Positions 52,930-62,284 of a stretch of DNA of 64,000 bases are shown piece by piece. The position numbers and the translations under genes are program-made. Position 1 is the stretch's first letter, and every line of letters starts with the position of its first letter. The DNA is from Candidatus Nanosynbacter sp. TM7-074 (lineage in GTDB: Bacteria; Patescibacteriota; Saccharimonadia; Saccharimonadales; Saccharimonadaceae), in the NCBI RefSeq assembly GCF_041006295.1, contig NZ_CP158487.1, positions 653,649 through 717,648 of the forward strand, in the 5' to 3' direction. Below the pieces are notes generated by a model. It had not been told where the DNA came from and searched no databases. It saw only the letters and a list, made by a program, of their open reading frames with translations.

Positions 52930-55187
52930 TACATAAAACAACTATTTTATTTGCAGGTCTTGCTGCAGCTATTATTTTATCTATAGCTATGGTCAATCCT
53001 GTTAATGCAAGTTCCTTCGATCCAGGGAATATTATTAGCGATTCTATTTTTACTAACAGCAGCACCATGACCGCTGATCAAATTCAGTATTTTATAGAAG
53101 TTAAGGGTAAATATTGTACTGACGGCGAAGCTCCATGTCTAAAAAATTATCGTGAAAATGGCAAAAGCGCAGGTACAATAATATATGAGATATCCCAACA
53201 ATATTTGATAAATCCCCAGGTTATCCTAGCAACCCTTCAGAAAGAGGTTGGTTTGGTAACTATTAGCAACCCAGGTTCGTGGCGATATCGCACCGCTATG
53301 GGATATGGATGTCCCGATTCTACACCAGGCGTCTGTAATTCACAGTATTTTGGATTTACAAATCAGGTTCGTTGGGCTGCTACTATGTTTAGAGCAATCA
53401 TGAACAATTCTCCAACTTGGTTTACTCCTTATCGCATAGGTGTTAATTCGATTTTATGGCACCCAAACCAAGCCTGCGGCATTAGTAATGTAAATATTGT
53501 CAACCGAGCAACTGTTGCATTATATAGTTATACGCCGTATCGACCAAATAACGCCGCCTTGGCAGCTGGGTTTGGTACTGGTGATGGTTGCAGTTCATAC
53601 GGAAACCGTAATTTCTGGTTATATTTTAATGCCTGGTTCGGTAGTTCAACAAGTTCTATATTAATCCAATCACCACAAAGCCCAGCCGTTTACTTACAGA
53701 GTGGTAGTATTAGATATGCTATACCATCTTGGGATATTATTAATGCCTATGGATTTGGAAGATTCGGAGTTACTCCAGTTTCGAATTCTTACATGAATTC
53801 CCTACAAAATGGTGGCATATTAAACACAGTTTTCTCTAATAAATCTGAGCCTGGACCAATATATCTAGCAGATAACGGTTACCGTTTTGGGTTTTCATCT
53901 TACCAGCAGTGCGTTGACTGGGGCTTTCCTAGGTGTACCGATTCTTCATACGCTAAGCCGCTAGAACCCTCTGTATTTGACCGCATGCATCAGTATGGTG
54001 CAATATCACCACTAATGCTAAATGGTTCACACCTGCATATAATGAAGGATGGGAAAAAACACACCCTATTATCACATGAAGCAAGGGTAGAAAAGGGCTA
54101 TGCCAACATAAACTATACACCGATAACCAACCCAGCTAACCTAACCCAACCATACGCCAAATCTATACCACATAACAACAGTCTGGTATCATTTAAAGCA
54201 ACTCCCACTATTTATTTATATACTAATGAAAAATTTTATGCCCTTAGCTATGATGCCTTCCTTACTTTATCATCAAAACTACCGACATTGGTAGATTCGT
54301 TCTCTGAATATAATAGCCAGTTGCCAGTAGAACAAGGCTTTATTCAGTCCAATGTTGCTTTGAGTGATGGCTCTCTATATAGTTTTGTAAATGGCAAGAA
54401 AATTAACCTTACAAAGGTTAAACACCACTGGCCACAAGCAGCTATTATAGATGACCTAAAAACAATTTTAGCGCTGCGTAGCGATGATTATACAGCAGAT
54501 GAAAATTCTACCTATCGCACGACAGCTGGCTCCATACTAAAGGTTGAAAATAAACATTTTAGAGGCTTTTATAGCTTATATGACTATTTTGCCCTAGGAA
54601 ATACCAGACCGATACCGATCAATGAATTAGCTATCGCTAACCTTGCTAGTGGATCATCTGTTATGGCAAACGGTCAAGGTTCTGTTTATCAGCTCGCTAG
54701 TCCCGCCAATCAATCCCTTATACTAACCCCTTCAATTGATGGATCGCCATGTCAATTATCATCACTTGATCAACTAGGCTCGTATTACCTTATTACTAAT
54801 AGCGTACAGAGACTTGCGCCTTCCCAACAGCCAATTTCTACACTAACTAATACAGCATACGACCAAGATGGAAATATTCATATAATCTACTCTGGCAGAC
54901 ACGCTATACTTAATGCTTCTGAACTAACTTCAGTGTGGGGCGTACACCAAAAAATACCAGCCTGTACATTTCATAAGTTACACCTAGCTAAAATTCCAGT
55001 AAACTCTTCCGTTCGTTTTGTTAGAGATCCTGTAACGGGCGTAATCTACCATGGTGAAGGTGGTAAAAAACGACCGATATTCTCTTATACCGCTTTTATA
55101 AGAATGGGTGGAAATACATCAAATACACTGGATGTTTCGAATGAATTTATCAAAGCATCACCAACGGGTGTCGCAATTACTGAGTAG
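52926..55187 (+). CDS. Large secreted protein with lysozyme-like N-terminal domain
   Basis: 753 residues. A signal peptide (about 1-28, ending VNAS) is followed by a domain (about 40-245) with AGTIIYEISQQYLINPQVILATLQKEVGLV and a cysteine-rich part (CPDSTPGVCNSQYFG). The pattern is reminiscent of lysozyme-fold domains in actinobacterial secreted proteins, with Glu in LQKEVGLV as the candidate catalytic acid. The rest is a string of beta-rich repeats (SPAVYLQSGSIRYAIPSWD, GPIYLADNGYRFGFSSYQQC, SLYSFVNGKKINLTKVK, GVIYHGEGGKKRPIFSY). No C-terminal anchor. A peptidoglycan-active or adhesin-like role is inferred only. Confidence 0.8.
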   Translation: MIHKTTILFAGLAAAIILSIAMVNPVNASSFDPGNIISDSIFTNSSTMTADQIQYFIEVKGKYCTDGEAPCLKNYRENGKSAGTIIYEISQQYLINPQVILATLQKEVGLVTISNPGSWRYRTAMGYGCPDSTPGVCNSQYFGFTNQVRWAATMFRAIMNNSPTWFTPYRIGVNSILWHPNQACGISNVNIVNRATVALYSYTPYRPNNAALAAGFGTGDGCSSYGNRNFWLYFNAWFGSSTSSILIQSPQSPAVYLQSGSIRYAIPSWDIINAYGFGRFGVTPVSNSYMNSLQNGGILNTVFSNKSEPGPIYLADNGYRFGFSSYQQCVDWGFPRCTDSSYAKPLEPSVFDRMHQYGAISPLMLNGSHLHIMKDGKKHTLLSHEARVEKGYANINYTPITNPANLTQPYAKSIPHNNSLVSFKATPTIYLYTNEKFYALSYDAFLTLSSKLPTLVDSFSEYNSQLPVEQGFIQSNVALSDGSLYSFVNGKKINLTKVKHHWPQAAIIDDLKTILALRSDDYTADENSTYRTTAGSILKVENKHFRGFYSLYDYFALGNTRPIPINELAIANLASGSSVMANGQGSVYQLASPANQSLILTPSIDGSPCQLSSLDQLGSYYLITNSVQRLAPSQQPISTLTNTAYDQDGNIHIIYSGRHAILNASELTSVWGVHQKIPACTFHKLHLAKIPVNSSVRFVRDPVTGVIYHGEGGKKRPIFSYTAFIRMGGNTSNTLDVSNEFIKASPTGVAITE

Positions 55188-55207
55188 CTATTATTTTGTT
55201 TTTAGTT

Positions 55208-55213
55208 TATACT
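55208..55213 (+). promoter_or_regulatory. -10 of the leaderless promoter for the GT2 at 55221
   Basis: TATACT ends 7 nt before the ATG, without a Shine-Dalgarno sequence. Confidence 0.6.
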
Positions 55214-55220
55214 ATATAGT

Positions 55221-56063
55221 ATGAGTAGTGTTTTAGATTTGTCAGTTGTGATTGCTTTCCATAATCACGCCAAAATGACAATTGATTGCGTCTCCTCTCT
55301 ACAAAAATATGGCCCAAATGTAAGAGAGATTTTACTTATAAGCAACAACTCTTCACCGGACGAACTACGTATAGTTGAAGAATATAGCAAGAGGCAGCCA
55401 AATATACGCGTTTTGACCTGGGATTATCCCTTTAACTACCAGAAAGAATATAACTGGGGTATATCACAGACTAGTGGAGAGTTTATTCTAATGCTAAATA
55501 ATGACATTGAACTAACCGAAGGTTCTATAGGACTAATAGAGTCTATGTATAAAAAAGCATCTAAAAAGAAAGTTGGCATTGTTGGTTGCACACTATTATA
55601 TGGTAACGAAAGAGATATTCAACATGCCGGTATTTTTCTTATGCCAGAAGGTATGGCAGACCATATGTATGTTCGCGAACGATATCAGACTGCGCTCAAG
55701 CAGGTCGGCTCCGAAAAGTTCCCCTATGATATAACCAAAGATATGCCAATGACTGCTGTAACGGGTGCGGCACAGCTTGTGCGTAAATCTTCTTTCGAAA
55801 AAATCGGAGGATTTGATGAGAAATTTATTATTTGCGGTGGTGACGTAGACCTATGCATCAGAATGAATGAATCCGGTCTACAAACTTGGTTTGTTGGTGG
55901 AGGATACATGCTCCACAAAGAAAGTATCTCTCGTAAGTTTATACCGATACCAGCAGAAGACTTTTATAATAGTTATATAAGCTACATAAAGGGCTACGAT
56001 CCTGAACTTGGCGATCCGTTTTTACCAGAGATTACTAAAAAAATTAAAATACATGGAGTTTAA
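55221..56063 (+). CDS. GT2-family glycosyltransferase
   Basis: 280 residues. The GT-A fold starts SVVIAFHNHAKMTIDCVSSL. A nucleotide-binding SNNSSPDE is followed by the metal-site-like FILMLNNDIEL, GAAQLVRKSSFEKIGGFDE and CGGDVDLCIRMNESG. No membrane helices. It is followed after 2 nt by the WsaF-like gene, suggesting a two-gene rhamnosyl-type unit. Specificity is unknown. Confidence 0.92.
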   Translation: MSSVLDLSVVIAFHNHAKMTIDCVSSLQKYGPNVREILLISNNSSPDELRIVEEYSKRQPNIRVLTWDYPFNYQKEYNWGISQTSGEFILMLNNDIELTEGSIGLIESMYKKASKKKVGIVGCTLLYGNERDIQHAGIFLMPEGMADHMYVRERYQTALKQVGSEKFPYDITKDMPMTAVTGAAQLVRKSSFEKIGGFDEKFIICGGDVDLCIRMNESGLQTWFVGGGYMLHKESISRKFIPIPAEDFYNSYISYIKGYDPELGDPFLPEITKKIKIHGV

Positions 56064-56065
56064 AT

Positions 56066-57406
56066 ATGAGTGTCCTTCGTTTCTCTATACGCGCTGCACG
56101 TAAATCTGCCCATATTAGTGGAAAATTATTGCGTAAAAGCTTAAACTTTACTAATAAAGTAGAACACAAGGCTACCAATTTATTAGACGGTGTCGATTAT
56201 AGTATACAGATTAACGAAAAAGTTCCGCTTGAGAAAATTTATTACAACTCTATACCATATGTTCTACCGATTCATGCAGCCATGCCCGCTGTTGGATCAA
56301 AAGGGACTGTCACTCTTTTGATTCCATCTCTGGATGGTAGTTCCTTCTTTGGTGGAACCGCGACTGCATTGGTTGTTGCTGCTAAATTAGCTTTATTAAA
56401 AAAATGTAAACTTCGTATTGTACAGACTCTCAAAACTGGCCATCCGGGCGATCTTATAAAATTCTTTACTGGCGAAGGCATCACTATCTCTGATGACGCT
56501 ATTCAAGTAATAAGTATTGCCGAGCGCAGTTATAACGTTTATGGCTATATTAGCACTCATCCAGATGATATTTTTATAGCTTCAGCCTGGTGGGACGCTT
56601 ACAATTTATCACGTATGCCTCTAAAACGTAAGTTTATATACCTAGTACAAGATTTCGAACCGATATTCTATAACAACAGTGACCGATATGTACTAGCCGA
56701 GGAAACATATAAAAATGACAAGTTTATTCCCCTATGTAATACCAAGTTCATGGCTGATTTTATGTCAGATAGAAACTACCCTGCCTTCAAAAAGTCCCTA
56801 TTCTTTGAGCCAGCAGTATCTCGCAAAGAGTCTGGCACACTCTTATCGAAAAGGGCTAATGATAAAAAGATTTTATTCCTTTACGGTAGACCAAATGTTC
56901 ACAGGAATATGTTTTTCACTGCGCTTCAGGCTATTGACTATGCCTTTAAGGCTGGTTTTATAAATCCTAATAACTGGGACTGTTGTATGGCTGGTCAGAA
57001 TAACTTACCCGATATAGTCCTATCTTCTGGCGCAGTTATCAAGAACAAAGGTAAGATGTCTATGGAGGATTATATTGAGTTTAGTAAAACCGTAGATTTA
57101 GCTATATCACCTATGATGGCTCCTCATCCAAATTACCCAACGCTAGAATTTTCATCTATCGGCTCTATGGTAGTTACAACCAAATACGCCAACAAAGAAA
57201 GTCTTGATAAATACTCAAAAAATATTATAATGTCTGAATTAGACGTAGAGTCTATGGCAGGAGCTATAAACATTGCCGTAAGAAGAACTGAAGAAGATCG
57301 TCTCGCTAACCTTAATAATACAAATATATTAACTAGCTGGGACGAAAGCCTAGACGATTGTCTAAAAAGTATACTGGATCGTATTAATAAATCTGAAAAC
57401 TATTAA
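56066..57406 (+). CDS. WsaF-like rhamnosyltransferase
   Basis: 446 residues resembling WsaF and related GT-B rhamnosyltransferases. The N-terminal half holds VTLLIPSLDGSSFFGGTATALVVAAKLALLKK and HPDDIFIASAWWDAYNLSRMP, followed by the diagnostic RKFIYLVQDFEPIFYNNSDRYVLAEETYK. The C-terminal half has KKILFLYGRPNVHRNMFF, DLAISPMMAPHPNYPTLEFSSIG and a VVTTKYANKES strand. In Geobacillus WsaF adds beta-1,2-linked rhamnose from dTDP-L-rhamnose. The rfb genes supply that donor. It is the last gene of its run and converges on the ABC exporter genes. Confidence 0.85.
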   Translation: MSVLRFSIRAARKSAHISGKLLRKSLNFTNKVEHKATNLLDGVDYSIQINEKVPLEKIYYNSIPYVLPIHAAMPAVGSKGTVTLLIPSLDGSSFFGGTATALVVAAKLALLKKCKLRIVQTLKTGHPGDLIKFFTGEGITISDDAIQVISIAERSYNVYGYISTHPDDIFIASAWWDAYNLSRMPLKRKFIYLVQDFEPIFYNNSDRYVLAEETYKNDKFIPLCNTKFMADFMSDRNYPAFKKSLFFEPAVSRKESGTLLSKRANDKKILFLYGRPNVHRNMFFTALQAIDYAFKAGFINPNNWDCCMAGQNNLPDIVLSSGAVIKNKGKMSMEDYIEFSKTVDLAISPMMAPHPNYPTLEFSSIGSMVVTTKYANKESLDKYSKNIIMSELDVESMAGAINIAVRRTEEDRLANLNNTNILTSWDESLDDCLKSILDRINKSENY

Positions 57407-57440
57407 CGCCAAATCTATGGATGTGTGATTAATAAAAACT

Positions 57441-58604
57441 TTACCTCCACTCACCCATAGAGCGCATCGGACCATCCCTAAGTATATCTTTACCTTTAAC
57501 TACGAAAGAATATGCTCGTGGTAGGTGCTTAAGTGTACTATCATCCTTGCTCCTGTGAATAGATATATAGACATCGTACTTACCAGGATTTAGGTCAGCT
57601 ATAGGTTGTACAAATTCAATCTTTTTACCATTCTGAATAAAATCATTAGGCATATCTCTCGAATTCCTATCTGAGAATATGATTCCATTAGCCGACAATG
57701 AAAAATTAGCAAACACCTGTTCTTCGATGCCGTTAACCACTACACCTAATTTTAGCTTTTCATCTTGGGAAAAACTCCTCTTTTTTGGCTCAACAATCTC
57801 AATTGAAACCTGGTTGGTATCTACCTCCCTATCTTTTTGGTTTTGATTTGATTTATCTATGTTAACCTCTGTATATATATCAGCTATATCAATAGGCGAA
57901 CCCTGGTGTTTTATCTTACCATCTTCTATATAGATAGCCCTAGAACAGAATCTACGCACCGCACCCATATCGTGAGTCACAAAAACAACTGTTTGTTTAT
58001 TATTTTTAAGATCCTCAAAATAATCGAAACATTTCTGCTGAAATGCAGCGTCACCAACAGCCAAAACCTCATCTAAAACCAAAATATCAGCATTGGTTTG
58101 AATTGCCACCGAAAAAGCCAACCGCACCTGCATACCACTAGAATAGTTCTTTAGCTTTTCTTCCATAAATTCATGTAGCTCAGCAAAATCAACTATTTCA
58201 TTATAAATAGAATCAATCTCTACTCGACTAAAACCCAGTAGGGCACCGTTCAAATAGACGTTTTCACGACCCGATAACTCTGGATTAAAACCCACACCTA
58301 ATTCAATAAACGGCACCAGCGAACCGTTAACCTTTACCGATCCGCTATTGGGAGTATAAATACCAGCAATGCTTTTAAGCAGGGTACTCTTTCCCGAACC
58401 ATTGCGCCCAACAATACCAAAAAATTCACCTTTTTTAATTTCTAAAGATATATCCTTAAGCGGTGTAAACTTGCGATAGCCTTTGTTTCTCTTGAATATA
58501 CCAGTAACCCGACTCTTTAGGCGGTTGGTTGGCTCTAAGGGAATTTTAAAGGTTTTTGTCAAATTATTAACTTGAATAGCCACATCGTCACTACTCTTTT
58601 TCAT
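57441..58604 (-). CDS. Polysaccharide ABC exporter ATPase with Wzt-type C-terminal domain
   Basis: 387 residues. The nucleotide-binding domain (about 1-245) has Walker A GRNGSGKS (66-73), SGRENVYLNGALLGF, the signature NYSSGMQVRLAFSVA, Walker B LVLDEVLAVGD and a switch His in VFVTHDMGAVRR. After a variable linker, a C-terminal beta-sandwich (about 265-387), as in Wzt, probably recognises a terminal sugar cap on the glycan to be exported. It lies directly after the permease (one base between stop and start). It ends convergently with the WsaF-like gene. Confidence 0.93.
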   Translation of the reverse strand: MKKSSDDVAIQVNNLTKTFKIPLEPTNRLKSRVTGIFKRNKGYRKFTPLKDISLEIKKGEFFGIVGRNGSGKSTLLKSIAGIYTPNSGSVKVNGSLVPFIELGVGFNPELSGRENVYLNGALLGFSRVEIDSIYNEIVDFAELHEFMEEKLKNYSSGMQVRLAFSVAIQTNADILVLDEVLAVGDAAFQQKCFDYFEDLKNNKQTVVFVTHDMGAVRRFCSRAIYIEDGKIKHQGSPIDIADIYTEVNIDKSNQNQKDREVDTNQVSIEIVEPKKRSFSQDEKLKLGVVVNGIEEQVFANFSLSANGIIFSDRNSRDMPNDFIQNGKKIEFVQPIADLNPGKYDVYISIHRSKDDSTLKHLPRAYSFVVKGKDILRDGPMRSMGEWR

Positions 58605-59423
58605 CTAAATATCCTCCGCAAAAAACTTTGATTTCTTTGAGAAATACCACACACCAACTGTAACCATCAGTAGAATAATAAATCCTGGAATCGCCAATCG
58701 CCAATCGTGTATCAAATCAGTCATTCTAACGATTGAGGCGTCTTGACTAATCATCGCATAGCGCGCATCCTGAATAATTTGCGCCACTGGATTGATAAAC
58801 AAAATTTCAGCAGCTTTTTGACTACGCTCCATCACCATAGTTAATGGATAAATAATTGGTGTAGCATAAAATGCCGCTTGCAGAAAAATTTCCCAGATAT
58901 AGCCAGTGTCGCGAAACTTAACATTTAGCGCCGACAATAACATAGCGATACCTAGAGCAAAAACATATAGCTCCAAAACTAGCGGAATCATCCATAAAAC
59001 ATGCCAGGTGAAGTCCACACCGTTAATCAACGCAAACAATATAACCACTAGAAGATTAATTCCTAGGTTAATCAACGACGAAATTGTACCAGAAATAACG
59101 ATGATATATTTTGGAAAGTTCAATTTACGTATCAGGTCGCCACGATTAACGATTGAGCCCAAGCCATTGCTAGTAGCCTCTGTAAAAAATGACCACAATA
59201 CTACACCAAGCAGTAAGGTTACAGCAAAATGCGGCACGCCGCGATCCATTTGCAGAACATAGACAAAAACTACATACAAAATCGCGAACAAAAATAGAGG
59301 TTTCAAAACACTCCAAATATAGCCAAGTACCGAACCCTGATACCTTAGTTTAAAATCAGTTACTACTAGTTCCCGCAAAAGAATTCGATTCTTCCGATCC
59401 AACAGACCAACTCCTTTTTTCAT
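58605..59423 (-). CDS. Polysaccharide ABC exporter permease (Wzm/TagG-like)
   Basis: 272 residues, six hydrophobic helices, with the ABC-2 polysaccharide-export pattern: DFKLRYQGSVLGYIWSVLKPLFLFAILYVVF, a LLGVVLWSFFTEATSNG segment, and GYIWEIFLQAAFYATPIIYPL. It moves the lipid-linked polysaccharide across the membrane with the Wzt-like ATPase. A TATAAT 7 nt before the ATG suggests a leaderless transcript, divergent from the GT2 at 59453. Confidence 0.93.
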   Translation of the reverse strand: MKKGVGLLDRKNRILLRELVVTDFKLRYQGSVLGYIWSVLKPLFLFAILYVVFVYVLQMDRGVPHFAVTLLLGVVLWSFFTEATSNGLGSIVNRGDLIRKLNFPKYIIVISGTISSLINLGINLLVVILFALINGVDFTWHVLWMIPLVLELYVFALGIAMLLSALNVKFRDTGYIWEIFLQAAFYATPIIYPLTMVMERSQKAAEILFINPVAQIIQDARYAMISQDASIVRMTDLIHDWRLAIPGFIILLMVTVGVWYFSKKSKFFAEDI

Positions 59424-59430
59424 GTACTAT

Positions 59431-59445
59431 ATTATAGAGTATAAT
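59431..59445. promoter_or_regulatory. Divergent leaderless promoters of wzm-like and GT2 genes
   Basis: ATTATA at 59431-59436 (TATAAT on the minus strand) and TATAAT at 59440-59445 on the plus strand lie 3 bp apart. Each is exactly 7 nt from the ATG of its own gene (59423 minus, 59453 plus). The whole intergenic region is only 29 bp. Confidence 0.7.
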
Positions 59446-59452
59446 TGATAAT

Positions 59453-60466
59453 ATGAACAGTCTTGCTATCATAGTCCTAAATTGGAACGGCGCAGATGAC
59501 ACGCTGAATTGTGTTGAGTCGCTGCAACAGCAGACTCTACGACCAGAGATAATTATTGTTGATAATAACTCAAGTGATGATTCGGTTGAGCGGTTTGAAG
59601 ACCACATCAAATCTCAGAAGAAAGATGCGCCAATTTTAATTAAAAATAGCCAAAACCTTGGTTTTGCTGGCGGTATTAATACGGGCCTGGTTTACGCAAA
59701 AGAACATAATTTTGAACATATCGGCGTGCTTAATCCTGATGCGATTGCAGATAAAGAATGGTGTCAAGCACTCGTTGACGAACTATCTAGTCATCCAAAA
59801 TGCGGCATTACAACTGGAATTTTACAGCGTCGCAACAGTAAAACTCTCGACACAACCGGCGATTTCTATACCACCTGGGGTCTACCTGGCCCAAGAAACC
59901 GCGATGAGCCTATAAAAAATGCACCTAACAAAACTGGTGAAGTTTTTGGCGCGACTGGCGGCGGAGCAATTTATCGCGCAGCAATGTTTGATGATATCGA
60001 TATGTTCGACGAGGATTTTTTCATGTATTACGAAGATGTCGACCTCAGTTTTCGCGCCCAACTAGCCGGCTGGAAGGTCCGCTTTACGCCCAAAGCCATT
60101 GCTTATCATAAGGTTGGCGCCAGCAGCAGAAAAGTGCCTGGTCTCGCCGTTTATAATACCTTCAAAAACCTGCCGTTAGTTTTCATTAAAAACGTTCCAG
60201 GAAAATTATTTTGGTATATTGGCCTGCGCTTTTTCTTGACATATTGGCTAATTTTCGCCAGCGCCGTCCGCCACGGCAATGGCTGGCCAGCTTTCAAAGG
60301 CATGCTAGCTTCAATTATTCTTAAACCTGCTGCCTACAAAAAGCGCCTAAATATTCAAAAAAACCGCAAAGTCTCTGTCAACTACATCCGCGGTATCATC
60401 CACGATGGGCCGTTACCCAATCAAACCGGACTGCTGAAATTTAAGCGTTTTTTCAGGATAAAATAA
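59453..60466 (+). CDS. GT2-family glycosyltransferase (WbbL/rhamnosyltransferase-like)
   Basis: 337 residues. The GT-A core has LAIIVLNWNGADDTLNCVESL, then IIVDNNSSDDSV, NLGFAGGINTGL, and the DEDFFMYYEDVDLSFRAQLAGWKV block that is typical of WbbL-type rhamnosyltransferases. A C-terminal extension (about 230-337) includes hydrophobic KLFWYIGLRFFLTYWLIFASA, probably membrane-peripheral. dTDP-rhamnose from the rfb genes is the likely donor, but this is by family analogy. Confidence 0.9.
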   Translation: MNSLAIIVLNWNGADDTLNCVESLQQQTLRPEIIIVDNNSSDDSVERFEDHIKSQKKDAPILIKNSQNLGFAGGINTGLVYAKEHNFEHIGVLNPDAIADKEWCQALVDELSSHPKCGITTGILQRRNSKTLDTTGDFYTTWGLPGPRNRDEPIKNAPNKTGEVFGATGGGAIYRAAMFDDIDMFDEDFFMYYEDVDLSFRAQLAGWKVRFTPKAIAYHKVGASSRKVPGLAVYNTFKNLPLVFIKNVPGKLFWYIGLRFFLTYWLIFASAVRHGNGWPAFKGMLASIILKPAAYKKRLNIQKNRKVSVNYIRGIIHDGPLPNQTGLLKFKRFFRIK

Positions 60467-60479
60467 TGCACTCAAAATC

Positions 60480-61430
60480 ATGAAATCAATCACCCTCCTC
60501 ATCCCCGTCTATAACGAAAAATCTGTTCTCCCGCAGCTTTTTAGCAGACTGGACGAGCTTGCAAAATCTACTCCCAATTACCAATTTGAATTTCTATTCA
60601 TCAATGATGGCAGCGTCGATGAATCTTTATCTATTATTACCAATCAAGCTCAGAAAGATACGCGCATCAGCTATATCAACTTGTCGCGCAACTTCGGTAA
60701 AGAAATAGCGATGATTGCCGGAATTGACCATGCCGAAGGTGACGCTGCCGTAATTATTGACGCCGATTTGCAAGATCCGCCAGAGCTAATAAAAGAGATG
60801 ATTGCCTATTGGGAAGATGGTTATGATGATGTTTATGCTCGCCGCAGCAGCCGACAAGGTGAAACGTGGCTAAAAAAGAAAACTAGTCAGTTGTATTATA
60901 GAATCCTCCAGAAATCGACCAGTATCCCTATTCAGGTTGACACCGGCGATTTTCGCTTGCTGGATCAGCGCTGTATTGAGGCACTGCGGCAATTTCGCGA
61001 ATCCCAGCGCAATACTAAAGCGATTTTCAGCTGGATTGGCTATAAGAAAAAGGAGATTTTTTACGATCGCGATCCCAGACTGGCCGGCCAGACTAAGTGG
61101 AATTATCGTAAATTGATCAACCTAGCTATTGACGGCATCACTAGTTTTACCACTGCGCCACTGCGGATGGCCACCATTTTTGGGTTTATCATTTCCTTCG
61201 TCGCTTTCTGCTGGATTATCTATCTTTTAGTTCGCCCTTTGTTCGGAGTTCCGACCGGTGCTGGCTATTCTTCCTTAATGGCAGTTATTTTATTCTTAGG
61301 CGGCGTTCAGCTACTGTCACTGGGAATAATTGGCGAATACGTCGGCCGGATATTTATTGAGACTAAAAATCGACCGCTATATTTAATGGAGGAATATCAT
61401 GCAGGAAATCGCAAAAAAGCACGCCGATAA
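60480..61430 (+). CDS. GT2-family polyprenyl-phosphate glycosyltransferase (GtrB-like)
   Basis: 316 residues of the GtrB/YfdH type. The core shows LLIPVYNEKSVLPQLFSRL, INDGSVDESL, LSRNFGKEIAMIAGIDHAEGDAAVIIDADLQDPPELI (with the DADLQDPPE signature) and DTGDFRLLDQR. Two C-terminal membrane helices (about 232-258 and 266-288) follow. It attaches a sugar to polyprenyl phosphate. The downstream GtrA gene overlaps it by 32 nt, giving a complete GtrB-GtrA pair for modifying a surface glycan. Confidence 0.94.
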   Translation: MKSITLLIPVYNEKSVLPQLFSRLDELAKSTPNYQFEFLFINDGSVDESLSIITNQAQKDTRISYINLSRNFGKEIAMIAGIDHAEGDAAVIIDADLQDPPELIKEMIAYWEDGYDDVYARRSSRQGETWLKKKTSQLYYRILQKSTSIPIQVDTGDFRLLDQRCIEALRQFRESQRNTKAIFSWIGYKKKEIFYDRDPRLAGQTKWNYRKLINLAIDGITSFTTAPLRMATIFGFIISFVAFCWIIYLLVRPLFGVPTGAGYSSLMAVILFLGGVQLLSLGIIGEYVGRIFIETKNRPLYLMEEYHAGNRKKARR

Positions 61431-61833
61431 ACTACGCTTTACCATTGTCGGCAGTATAAATACGGTAATTGATTTTAGTATTCTCTTTACCTTAACTACA
61501 CTCTTTAATGTCCCGAAAGAATTGGCTAATTTTATATCAACTTTTGTTGCCTTTTTATTCTCTTTCTTTGCTAATAAAAAATATACTTTCAAATCAACGT
61601 CTAAGAATCTAAAAAAACAGTTTCTACTATTTACTATCGTCACACTATTTGGTTTATGGGTAATCCAAACAATTATTATTGCCGCTATTACACCAATGTT
61701 CACAAATCTTGGCGTAAATAAACCAGCAGCCCTGCTTATTAGTAAACTACTTGCTACTGTCGCCAGTCTTATCTGGAATTATACTCTCTATTCCAGAGTA
61801 GTTTTCAAAAATCCTAAGAACTCTTCTGACTAA
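61399..61833 (+). CDS. GtrA-family flippase-like membrane protein
   Basis: 144 residues, four hydrophobic helices: LRFTIVGSINTVIDFSILFTL, NFISTFVAFLFSFFANKKYTF, LLFTIVTLFGLWVIQTII and a last one near 110-130. The FFANKKYTF motif is typical of GtrA. It partners the overlapping GT2 enzyme upstream. Its end overlaps the end of the convergent jag gene by 20 nt. Confidence 0.92.
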   Translation: MQEIAKKHADKLRFTIVGSINTVIDFSILFTLTTLFNVPKELANFISTFVAFLFSFFANKKYTFKSTSKNLKKQFLLFTIVTLFGLWVIQTIIIAAITPMFTNLGVNKPAALLISKLLATVASLIWNYTLYSRVVFKNPKNSSD

Positions 61834-62275
61834 TAATCAGCTGACGATCCCGACCTTCACCCTCAGAATGCGTCTCAATATCGCCATACTCACCCGCCAA
61901 ATGATGTACCGTCCAGCGATCAGCCGCGTTCAAATTGACAATCTTTGACTCGCCAGTCCGGCGAACTTCCTCAATCCAGCCACGTGCTTTTTCAATAATT
62001 TTCTCAGCATGCTGCTTTTTATAGTCGGCAATATCCAAATTCACCCGAACAGTCGAAGCTTTTTTATGATGAAGCGCCGTCGATAAAAGGGTCTGGATGC
62101 TGCGCAAAGTTTCCGCACCCCTACCAATCAAGATACTACTTCGTTCGCTGCGCGGAATTGAAGCTATAATAATTCCATCCTCAATTTTTACAGCAACTTC
62201 CAGGTTTAAATCAAAAAATGTTAATAAATCTTCTAGATATTTTTTTACGAATTCAATAGTTTCGATTTGATCCAT
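61814..62275 (-). CDS. jag: KH/R3H RNA-binding protein (Jag/KhpB)
   Basis: 153 residues. A KH domain (about 30-75) holds RSSILIGRGAETLRSIQTLL, where the GxxG motif is GRGA. An R3H domain (about 80-153) follows, with the DRWTVHHLAGEYGDIETHSEGEG pattern. The Jag-N domain of Firmicute forms is missing. It lies 9 nt downstream of yidC with GGAGG before its ATG, the usual yidC-jag pairing near the origin. Confidence 0.93.
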   Translation of the reverse strand: MDQIETIEFVKKYLEDLLTFFDLNLEVAVKIEDGIIIASIPRSERSSILIGRGAETLRSIQTLLSTALHHKKASTVRVNLDIADYKKQHAEKIIEKARGWIEEVRRTGESKIVNLNAADRWTVHHLAGEYGDIETHSEGEGRDRQLIISQKSS

Positions 62276-62284
62276 ATTTCCTCC

